Below, one piece after another: positions 1-4,593 of a stretch of DNA of 8,420 nucleotides (its first letter is position 1; every line of letters starts with the position of its first letter). The stretch comes from Gammaproteobacteria bacterium (lineage in GTDB: Bacteria; Pseudomonadota; Gammaproteobacteria; Eutrophobiales; Eutrophobiaceae): NCBI GenBank assembly GCA_016198885.1, contig JACQHV010000196.1, positions 1-8,420 of the forward strand, written 5' to 3'. The notes under the pieces are model-generated. The model saw only the letters and a program-made list of their open reading frames with translations, was not told the origin of the DNA and did no database searches. The position numbers and the translations under genes are program-made.

Positions 1-49
1 AGGACTGAAAATCCTTGTGTCGGTGGTTCGATTCCGCCCCTGGCCACCA
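1..49 (+). tRNA. tRNA-Phe (GAA), 3' portion, cut by the window start
   Basis: The window opens inside the anticodon arm. Bases 1-4 (AGGA) pair with 12-15 (TCCT) around the 7-nt loop CTGAAAA (5-11), which puts anticodon GAA (phenylalanine) at 7-9. A short variable region follows, then a T arm with stem 22-26 (GGTGG) pairing with 34-38 (CCGCC) and loop TTCGATT. The 3' acceptor strand is 39-45, the discriminator A is at 46, and CCA is encoded at 47-49. The D arm and the 5' acceptor strand lie upstream of the window. The 3' 22 bases are repeated at 200-221, so this gene is probably an integration target. Confidence 0.93.
28..49 (+). repeat. Attachment-site-like direct repeat, copy 1 (inside the tRNA-Phe 3' end)
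   Basis: These 22 bases, from the T loop through the encoded CCA, are identical to 200-221. The match stops at 27/199 and 50/222. A tRNA 3' end used as one copy of a direct repeat is the standard signature of tyrosine-recombinase integration (attB/attL/attR). The sequence shows the repeat; the link to integration is inference, since no integrase is visible in the window. Confidence 0.85.
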
Positions 50-130
50 CACTCTTTAACAATAAATAATTGCGACTGAATTGAAAACAATTGTAAACCA
101 CCGACTGTTATATTATGTGTCTGTGGCTGT

Positions 131-199
131 TACGCTACATCCATGTAGCGTACCCTTTGGGCATGCTTCGCATGACCAATTTTGTTCCAGACAAAATTG
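131..199. repeat. Three consecutive small hairpins between the tRNA-end repeats
   Basis: Three perfect inverted repeats lie head to tail. The first has arms 131-140 (TACGCTACAT) and 143-152. The second has arms 162-166 (CATGC) and 170-174. The third has arms 177-185 (CAATTTTGT) and 191-199. The last arm abuts the second tRNA-end repeat, which begins at 200. Three perfect stems in 69 bp is more than expected by chance and suggests a structured end of a mobile element, a recombination-site arm or an RNA-level structure. No open reading frame or terminator T-run goes with them. The function is unknown. Confidence 0.6.
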
Positions 200-221
200 T
201 CGATTCCGCCCCTGGCCACCA
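200..221 (+). repeat. Attachment-site-like direct repeat, copy 2
   Basis: Exact copy of the last 22 bases of the tRNA-Phe gene (28-49), 172 bp downstream and in the same orientation. The sequence upstream of it does not resemble a tRNA, so it is a displaced 3' end and not a second tRNA gene. It probably marks the boundary of an integrated, or integrated then deleted, element. Confidence 0.85.
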
Positions 222-464
222 ATTACTACAGTTACAAGTTGAAAGTGAAAAGTTAAAAGTAAAGACAAACATTCGATATACATGGATTTGTCGACAACTA
301 CGATTCCTAAAAAACTGTAGTCTGTCCCTGAAAGTGCTTGTACATGGAATGTATGAAATGACCTCCACGGATGGAAGAAATGCATAAGGAACAATCCTTG
401 CCCAGCGCCATGGAAGAGGCGTCCTTGCAACAGGCAATCACATGCCCCTGCTTTCACATTACGC
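222..464. other. Gene-free stretch between the att-like repeat and higBA
   Basis: I see no convincing gene here. Bases 230-265 are purine-rich with loosely repeated AAGT units. A 38-codon open frame on the plus strand (371-487) has no recognisable product and runs into the higBA operator. The other frames are broken by stops. The stretch may be degraded island DNA. Confidence 0.5.
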
Positions 465-493
465 TTGACATATTACGCTGTACGTAATACCCT
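465..493 (+). promoter_or_regulatory. higBA promoter with embedded operator palindrome
   Basis: A consensus -35 TTGACA (465-470) is followed 17 bp later by TACCCT (488-493), which keeps the three most conserved -10 positions. Between and overlapping them is a perfect 7-bp inverted repeat, TATTACG (471-477) and CGTAATA (483-489). An additional direct copy of ATTACGC sits at 458-464. An inverted repeat between -35 and -10 of a toxin-antitoxin operon is the usual place for antitoxin autorepression, so HigA is the likely ligand. Transcription would start around 500, almost at the higB start codon. Confidence 0.65.
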
Positions 494-500
494 TCCTTGA

Positions 501-779
501 ATGATAAGGACATTTCGCTGTAAAGACACGGAAGCACTTTTTGAGGATATTGATGTTCTCCGTTTCCGGAATATTGAGCGCGTGGCACGGCGTAAATTGA
601 TGTATCTGCATCAGGCAAAACATCTTCATGATCTGAGATCTCCTCCTGGAAACCGGCTTGAGGCATTGGAAGGTGACCGAAAAGGCCAATACAGCATCAG
701 AATTAATGACCAATGGCGGATTTGTTTCCGCTGGATTAATGATGATGCATTTGATGTGGAAATTATTGACTACCATTAG
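501..779 (+). CDS. higB: HigB-type toxin, RelE-superfamily mRNA interferase
   Basis: This 92-residue protein is of the HigB (RelE/ParE superfamily) type and would act as a ribosome-dependent mRNA endonuclease in the cytoplasm, halting translation when the antitoxin is lost. Family features are visible: the MIRTFR opening, a central basic helix region (residues 26-35, RVARRKLMYL), the PPGNRLEALEGD segment around 49-60, and the C-terminal strands QYSIRINDQWRICFRW and EIIDYH. The length matches the family (about 90 aa). The start is chosen from the family-typical N-terminus. There is no Shine-Dalgarno sequence before it, and the predicted transcript start lies at the ATG, so translation may be leaderless. 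The antitoxin follows after 11 bp. The toxin-first gene order is typical of higBA. Confidence 0.9.
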   Translation: MIRTFRCKDTEALFEDIDVLRFRNIERVARRKLMYLHQAKHLHDLRSPPGNRLEALEGDRKGQYSIRINDQWRICFRWINDDAFDVEIIDYH

Positions 780-790
780 CTGGTGCATTT

Positions 791-1087
791 ATGAAAAAAC
801 ATCTCGACCCAATTCACCCCGGTGAAATTCTTCTGGAAGAATTCATGAAGCCTGCGGAAATCAGTATCAACCGGTTGGCCCGTGACATCGCCGTTCCACC
901 CGGCCGGATCAGTGAAATAGTAAATGGCAAACGCAGTATCACCGCAAATACGGCATTAAGGCTGGGGAAATATTTCTCTGTCTCTCCCGAAACCTGGCTT
1001 GGACTACAAGCGGAGTATGATCTCAGGGTAGCAAGAAAAACTATCGGGGCTGAAGTGGAAAAACGGATCCACCCCTATGCTGCGTAG
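791..1087 (+). CDS. higA: HigA-type antitoxin, XRE-family DNA-binding protein
   Basis: This 98-residue protein is the partner antitoxin of HigB. HigA neutralises the toxin by direct binding and represses the operon through its helix-turn-helix. The N-terminal motif HPGEILLEEFMKP (residues 9-21) is diagnostic of the HigA family. The helix-turn-helix follows at about 25-60 (INRLARDIAVPPGRISEIVN, then GKRSITANTALRLGKYF). The C-terminal part, WLGLQAEYDLRVAR, is also typical. It lies 11 bp after higB and is certainly co-transcribed. The likely operator is the palindrome at 471-489. It is complete and shows no sign of decay. Confidence 0.93.
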   Translation: MKKHLDPIHPGEILLEEFMKPAEISINRLARDIAVPPGRISEIVNGKRSITANTALRLGKYFSVSPETWLGLQAEYDLRVARKTIGAEVEKRIHPYAA

Positions 1088-1089
1088 CC

Positions 1090-1188
1090 AACAATAACGT
1101 ACAATTACTGGAAAAATCCGGCGGTAAAATTATCAGAACAATTTATACCTGGGAAGGACCTAAAGAAGTTATTATCGATTTGAATTAA
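1090..1188 (+). pseudogene. Possible 3' remnant of an unidentified gene
   Basis: Just after higA, a plus-strand frame reads through about 32 codons with protein-like composition, including KSGGKIIRTIYTWEGPKEV, and ends at TAA (1186-1188). No ATG, GTG or TTG start with a ribosome site is visible, and the frame upstream runs through higA in another phase. It may be the C-terminal end of a gene truncated when higBA was inserted, or chance. I do not recognise the family. Confidence 0.25.
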
Positions 1189-1198
1189 CTTGCATCGG

Positions 1199-1534
1199 CT
1201 ATTCACCATTATCATTTGCACATTGTATGCAAAGTGTGGTGTAGGGGATGGCTTGCAGTCTTTTATACGAAATACGGCCACCGCAATTTATGCATGAATC
1301 ATATTTCCCTTGATCTATTCTGGCCAATGCTTTTTTAATGTTGTTAATCTCTGTTTTTGCAGATGCGCTCAACGCATAAATCACTTCATCATTTTCTGTT
1401 TCCACTGCCTGTTCTGCGAAGTCCTTGTCCAAAGGGCCGCTTTCACGCCTGATATGTTTTCCGGTGTCTGCAAGACGCTGTTCCAGTTCATGCTGTTTTT
1501 TGATCAGATTATCCTTCAGCGAAGTGTATTTCAT
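1199..1534 (-). CDS. DksA/TraR-family zinc-finger protein
   Basis: This 111-residue small DksA/TraR-type protein probably binds in the RNA polymerase secondary channel to modulate initiation. Residues 6-75 are predicted largely helical (coiled-coil arms). The zinc finger follows with C81, C84, C102 and C105 (CINC and CIQC) and the family segment RISYKRLQAIPYTTLC. By eye, D38 and A40 in the tip segment LDKDFAEQA fall where DksA has D74 and A76, while the position of D71 is not acidic. At 111 aa it is shorter than E. coli DksA (151) and longer than TraR (73), so it is a DksA-like paralogue. Its start lies 3 bp after the stop of the CBS-domain gene with no clear ribosome site, so it is probably translationally coupled to that gene. 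Confidence 0.88.
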   Translation of the reverse strand: MKYTSLKDNLIKKQHELEQRLADTGKHIRRESGPLDKDFAEQAVETENDEVIYALSASAKTEINNIKKALARIDQGKYDSCINCGGRISYKRLQAIPYTTLCIQCANDNGE

Positions 1535-1537
1535 GTT

Positions 1538-2002
1538 TTATTTGGCGTGTGCATGAATAATATTATCATCACGCCATTTTCTCACAATCATGCGAAATAT
1601 GTCTGACTCCGTAATTAATCCCGCAAGTTTATTATTTGCATCAACCACCGGCAGACCGCCAATCTTGTTATCCAGCATCAGTTCTGAAGCGTGCCCGAGC
1701 GTATCGGTCTGATAAATAATGATAGGTTTACGCGTCATCACCAGCTCTACAATTATTGTAGAGAGGAGTGTGTTCATTTCATCCGTGCTGAGGGAATGTT
1801 TTATGTCGGAAGGTTTTGCCTCCAGAATATCGCTCATGGTAATAATACCAATCAATTCATCTTTATTTACGACAGGCAACCGCCGTATTTGATTTTTTAT
1901 CATGATTTCATAAGCTTCAGCAAGCGAAGCATAAGGACCAATAGTGATGAGGTATGGATTCATGCAATCACTGACCAGCGTATGTACCAGATTTTGCTTC
2001 AT
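1538..2002 (-). CDS. Tandem CBS-domain protein
   Basis: This 154-residue protein consists almost only of two CBS domains. The first is about residues 10-65 (DCMNPYLITIG, then IRRLPVVNKDELIGIITMSDIL) and the second about 83-143 (VMTRKPIIIYQTD, then KIGGLPVVDANNKLAGLITESDIFRMIV). Paired CBS domains form a Bateman module that binds adenosine nucleotides. With no catalytic domain attached, it is probably a stand-alone energy-status sensor acting on an unidentified partner. There is a strong ribosome site, AAGGA (complement of 2011-2015), 8 nt before the ATG. It is the first gene of a two-gene operon with the DksA-like gene 3 bp downstream, which suggests a link between nucleotide status and transcription control. 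Confidence 0.9.
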   Translation of the reverse strand: MKQNLVHTLVSDCMNPYLITIGPYASLAEAYEIMIKNQIRRLPVVNKDELIGIITMSDILEAKPSDIKHSLSTDEMNTLLSTIIVELVMTRKPIIIYQTDTLGHASELMLDNKIGGLPVVDANNKLAGLITESDIFRMIVRKWRDDNIIHAHAK

Positions 2003-2036
2003 AGTGGTTATCCTTGGATAAATGCACTGATTAAAA

Positions 2037-2051
2037 TTCTGATTATCAGAA
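2037..2051. promoter_or_regulatory. Operator-like palindrome at the CBS-gene transcription start
   Basis: TTCTGATTATCAGAA is a perfect 7-bp inverted repeat around a single central T. It overlaps the predicted -10 (2050-2055) and start point of the minus-strand CBS promoter, the position expected of a repressor site. The binding protein is unknown. Confidence 0.4.
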
Positions 2052-2078
2052 ATTACACCCGCTTGACACAGATATCAA
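2050..2078 (-). promoter_or_regulatory. Predicted sigma-70 promoter of the CBS-dksA-like operon
   Basis: On the minus strand, TTGATA (complement of 2073-2078) and TAATTT (complement of 2050-2055) are separated by exactly 17 bp. Transcription would start near 2043, leaving a roughly 40-nt leader with the AAGGA ribosome site. It overlaps the plus-strand TTGACA at 2063-2068, so the two divergent promoters would compete. Confidence 0.5.
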
Positions 2079-2095
2079 ACTGATATTTATATAAT
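2063..2095 (+). promoter_or_regulatory. Predicted plus-strand sigma-70 promoter facing the cytochrome gene
   Basis: A consensus TTGACA (2063-2068) is followed after 17 bp by TTTATA (2086-2091). A perfect TATAAT lies at 2090-2095 but with a 21-bp gap. Transcription from about 2100 would pass through the inverted-repeat region 2111-2200 before reaching the cytochrome gene. It could be a second, oxygen-independent promoter or the promoter of a small RNA. Confidence 0.4.
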
Positions 2096-2110
2096 TCCTT
2101 TTTCCTTGAA

Positions 2111-2200
2111 TGTTTAGCAGTTTAGGCGTGTGATTTCAGCAGATTTGATTCACATGCCGGGAAGCACACAGTAATACGCCCGTCAATAATCTGCTAAACA
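2111..2200 (+). repeat. Long inverted repeat, possible structured RNA, upstream of the cytochrome gene
   Basis: TGTTTAGCAG (2111-2120) is exactly complementary to CTGCTAAACA (2191-2200). Inside it, GGCGT (2125-2129) can pair with ACGCC (2176-2180). A competing 8-bp pairing exists between AGCAGATT (2138-2145) and AATCTGCT (2188-2195), so two folds are mutually exclusive. It lies just downstream of the plus-strand TTGACA promoter. No reading frame fits it, no T-run follows it, and no target-site duplication suggests a transposon. The role is unknown. Confidence 0.45.
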
Positions 2201-2249
2201 CCCGCCTGCTGTCACAGACAATTATTTGCAGATATTTCCTCAGGATAAG

Positions 2250-2290
2250 TTGATCTGGATCAATGTTATCTTTTCCGGTGATGCGATTAT
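2250..2290 (+). promoter_or_regulatory. FNR-dependent class II promoter of the cytochrome c gene
   Basis: TTGATCTGGATCAA (2250-2263) matches the FNR/ANR consensus TTGAT-N4-ATCAA at all ten positions. A -10-like GATTAT lies at 2285-2290, its centre 31 bp from the box centre, close to the geometry of class II FNR promoters where the box replaces the -35 at about -41.5. Transcription would begin near 2297. The fnr gene itself lies just downstream of the cytochrome gene. Confidence 0.8.
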
Positions 2291-2337
2291 GAATTAATAA
2301 GTGTCATCCATATTTGACAAAAAAACGGGGGTATAAG

Positions 2338-2904
2338 GTGGTGAATTACCTACGGTGCCTGCGAAAGCAATCTATTGTTACTGTTACAAAAAGTATGTTA
2401 TTACTTCCACTGTTATTACTTCCACTCATCAGTTTTCAAACACCAGCAAATGATGACCAAGATCCCGAATCTGGCAGGGAGACCCGATTTTATCGTGTTG
2501 TCGAAGGCAAGGTTGATGCATCCACATTCATGGGTTGGCGTGTATTCCATATGAATTGTCATACCTGTCATGGTATTGATGCAGTGGGTACGGATATCGC
2601 GCCTAACCTTCTGGAAAGACTGAAAACAATGGGCCCTGATGCGTTTGCCAAAAAAGTATTGATGCGTTACCGGATTTCAGTGAGCATGAATGAGGCATCT
2701 GCTGAAACCGGGAAGATCGTGCGTGATGCGATTATTGAAGAAATGGTAAGACAGCAGCGTGGCGCACAAGGTGAAATCATCATGCCCGGCTGGGATGAGT
2801 TCAACCCTGGCATCAGGTATCATATACTTGATTTGTATGCTTATCTCAAGGCCAGATCAGACGGCGTCCTTGGGGCAGGCCGACCGGAAATTATCCAAGA
2901 ATAA
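2338..2904 (+). CDS. Exported monohaem c-type cytochrome
   Basis: This 188-residue protein is a periplasmic or membrane-anchored electron carrier. A basic N-terminus is followed by a hydrophobic segment (about residues 20-33, MLLLPLLLLPLISF), with a plausible signal cleavage near TPA (35-37). The haem site CHTCH has C74, C77 and H78. M149 in IIMPGW is the likely distal axial ligand. The C-terminal helix HILDLYAYLKA is typical of class I cytochromes c. GTG 2338 or 2341 is preferred because GGGGG (2327-2331) supplies a ribosome site; a TTG at 2314 has none. The perfect FNR box upstream implies induction at low oxygen. The redox partner (terminal oxidase, denitrification or a dehydrogenase) cannot be told from the sequence. 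It converges with fnr, 25 bp away. Confidence 0.85.
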   Translation: MVNYLRCLRKQSIVTVTKSMLLLPLLLLPLISFQTPANDDQDPESGRETRFYRVVEGKVDASTFMGWRVFHMNCHTCHGIDAVGTDIAPNLLERLKTMGPDAFAKKVLMRYRISVSMNEASAETGKIVRDAIIEEMVRQQRGAQGEIIMPGWDEFNPGIRYHILDLYAYLKARSDGVLGAGRPEIIQE

Positions 2905-2929
2905 GCAAATAGTAACAAAAACAAATTTA

Positions 2930-3793
2930 TTAATTTTTATATATTCCTGCAAATTCAAGTGGTTTCCTCAGTATAAATTTATCATGCAGATAATCATAAC
3001 GAACTTTATTTTCTTCCTGTCGCATCCCCCTTGAAGAAGTAAAAGTACAGGAAGATGGACTTTTGGCAATCTTCATCAACAGTTCCGGGCAGGTAATAGC
3101 AATCAACCTTCTCTCAACTTTTAAAATACCCTCATTGCTGAACTTGGAGAATAAACGGCTGACAGTTTCTATAGTAAGCCCAAGATAATTGGCAATATCG
3201 TACCTGGTCATACTGAGATTAAATTCGGTCCTCGAATAACCATGTCTCCCGATTCTCAGTGAGTAATCTACCAGGAACGACGCGAGTCTTTCTTCTGCAG
3301 GCCGGTGTCCTATTAAATAGGATAAATTATGGAATGATACTATTTTCCTGCTGGAAAGCTGGAAAAACCGGTCTTGCAGGCCAGGTAACTGGCGGCATAG
3401 TTCCTCAAATCGTTCAAATGGTAATTTACAGATACTGGTAATTTCCAGGGCAACAGCCGATGAGACATATTTGCCGTTTTCCATTGAATCCAGCCCCAGT
3501 ATTTCTCCTGGAAGAGTAAAACCAGTGATTTGTTCAGTGCCGTCCCCGGAATTAACATAATTTTTCACACAGCCAGACCTTACAAGATACAAAAAACGGA
3601 ATTGTTCGCCCTGGCGAAAAAGATATTTCCCGCGCTGCAAAGGTTTCGGATGCAGCACCACATTTTCAAAACACCTGATTTCCTTCATGTCTAGCTGTTT
3701 TGTCAGACAATCGTTTGTAAATTGACATTGTGAACAGGAATTGTTGAATGTAGAAATGTTGTTAACCAGCTTGTTTGCAGTTTTGTAATTCAT
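2930..3793 (-). CDS. fnr: FNR-type oxygen-responsive transcription regulator (Crp/Fnr family)
   Basis: This 287-residue protein is a global activator that dimerises and binds TTGAT-N4-ATCAA when its [4Fe-4S] cluster is intact, that is, without oxygen. With the ATG at 3793 the cluster cysteines fall at C20, C23, C29 and C122, and the recognition-helix residues at E209, S212 and R213 (ETVSR). These are exactly the E. coli FNR positions and decide the start over an upstream GTG at 3859. The cyclic-nucleotide-binding-like barrel spans about 45-150, the dimer helix about 150-175, and the helix-turn-helix about 195-220. A tail of about 37 residues beyond the normal FNR end (250 aa), rich in basic residues, is unusual. 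An FNR-like box and FixJ-like sites lie upstream. Confidence 0.92.
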   Translation of the reverse strand: MNYKTANKLVNNISTFNNSCSQCQFTNDCLTKQLDMKEIRCFENVVLHPKPLQRGKYLFRQGEQFRFLYLVRSGCVKNYVNSGDGTEQITGFTLPGEILGLDSMENGKYVSSAVALEITSICKLPFERFEELCRQLPGLQDRFFQLSSRKIVSFHNLSYLIGHRPAEERLASFLVDYSLRIGRHGYSRTEFNLSMTRYDIANYLGLTIETVSRLFSKFSNEGILKVERRLIAITCPELLMKIAKSPSSCTFTSSRGMRQEENKVRYDYLHDKFILRKPLEFAGIYKN

Positions 3794-3861
3794 GTGATAG
3801 TGACCCGGCTTGTTGTTGACCATGTGGTCGTTGTTTTTAAATAAACAAATAAGTACCACGC

Positions 3862-3875
3862 TTGATACCCATAAA
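3862..3875 (-). promoter_or_regulatory. FNR-like box upstream of fnr
   Basis: TTGATACCCATAAA matches TTGAT-N4-ATCAA at nine of ten positions. If used as a class II site toward fnr, transcription would begin near 3827, with an AT-rich -10 (TATTTA, complement of 3838-3843) nearby, leaving about 34 nt before the ATG at 3793. It suggests autoregulation. A site further from the promoter could instead repress. Confidence 0.5.
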
Positions 3876-3930
3876 CAGTGCTTTCTATTTTTATTGTTTA
3901 TGTAAATTTAAAAGAGCAGGGTCAATAATT

Positions 3931-3964
3931 AAATACGCAAAAATACGTACGTAGAAATACGTAT
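3931..3964. promoter_or_regulatory. AAATACG repeat cluster with a FixJ-consensus-like box upstream of fnr
   Basis: AAATACG occurs three times (3931-3937, 3941-3947, 3955-3961), the last two continuing as AAATACGTA. The middle unit runs into TACGTACGTAG. Bases 3947-3954, GTACGTAG, agree fully with GTAMGTAG, the consensus I recall for Sinorhizobium meliloti FixJ, and the complement of 3943-3950 agrees at seven of eight. The cluster is the natural control region between fixJ and fnr. Binding by this FixJ is inferred. Confidence 0.5.
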
Positions 3965-3981
3965 ATTCAGGCAGGGATAAG

Positions 3982-4593
3982 TTATTCCAGGCCGGCGAGA
4001 ATGGCCATTTTCACCAGATGAGACAGACTTCGCACCTGTAATTTTTCCATAATATGCGCGCGATGGATTTCAACGGTGCGTGTACTGATTTCCAATTTTG
4101 CAGCAATGACCTTGTTTAAATCGCCACGGATCAAATGGATAAAAACCTCCCTTTCGCGCATAGTGAGCTGTGCGACAAGTTCATTGATCTTTATAACATT
4201 TTCATTTTTATTTCTTGCCTTTTCATGAAATTCCAGTGCATTGTAAATGCAGTTTATAATTACATCGTCAGTGAACGGCTTTTCAATGAAATCAAATGCC
4301 CCCCGTTTCAACGCCTTGACTGCCATTTTTATATCTCCATGGCCTGTTATCATAATAATGGGCATTGTTGCCTGCTTTTCCGTAAGCTTTTCCTGCAGTT
4401 CCAGTCCATTCATATCCGGCATTTGTATGTCCAGAACCAGACACCCTCTTATTGCCGGATCATAAGCCCTGAGGAAGGTCAGTCCTGAACCATACGGAAT
4501 CACTTTCAATCCGGCTGACGTCAGTAAAACTACCAGAGAATCAAGAACTGATTCATCGTCATCAACAACAAATACAGTCCCTTCACTATGCAT
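3982..4593 (-). CDS. fixJ: FixJ-family response regulator
   Basis: This 203-residue protein is the cytoplasmic output partner of the adjacent kinase. The receiver domain (about residues 5-120) has the acidic pair D11/D12, phospho-acceptor D55 (LVLDIQMPDMNG), switch residue T83 and K105 (EKPF). The GerE/LuxR-type helix-turn-helix (about 138-200) contains LTMREREVF and STRTVEIHRAHIMEKL, as in FixJ and NarL. The frame is open further upstream, but that part lies inside fixL and is not receiver-like, so the ATG at 4593 is taken as the start. It overlaps the end of fixL by 8 bp, which favours translational coupling. The likely target is fnr, immediately downstream. Confidence 0.92.
   Translation of the reverse strand: MHSEGTVFVVDDDESVLDSLVVLLTSAGLKVIPYGSGLTFLRAYDPAIRGCLVLDIQMPDMNGLELQEKLTEKQATMPIIMITGHGDIKMAVKALKRGAFDFIEKPFTDDVIINCIYNALEFHEKARNKNENVIKINELVAQLTMREREVFIHLIRGDLNKVIAAKLEISTRTVEIHRAHIMEKLQVRSLSHLVKMAILAGLE

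Noticed and set aside
371..487. 38-codon plus-strand frame between the att-like repeat and higB
   Set aside because: No ribosome site, no recognisable protein features, and it runs into the higBA promoter/operator.
480..487. GTACGTAA in the higBA promoter as a FixJ-like box
   Set aside because: It is one arm of the higBA operator palindrome and is better explained by HigA binding.
2129..2154. TGTGA and TCACA half-sites resembling a CRP operator
   Set aside because: They are 16 bp apart, while CRP sites need about 6. They are part of the larger inverted-repeat region.
2905..2929. Intrinsic terminator between the convergent cytochrome and fnr genes
   Set aside because: The 25-bp gap is AT-rich but has no stem followed by a T-run on either strand.
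3794..3859. Upstream GTG start giving a 309-residue FNR
   Set aside because: No ribosome site. The ATG at 3793 aligns C20, C23, C29, C122 and E209/S212/R213 with E. coli FNR, and the predicted transcript start lies downstream of the GTG.
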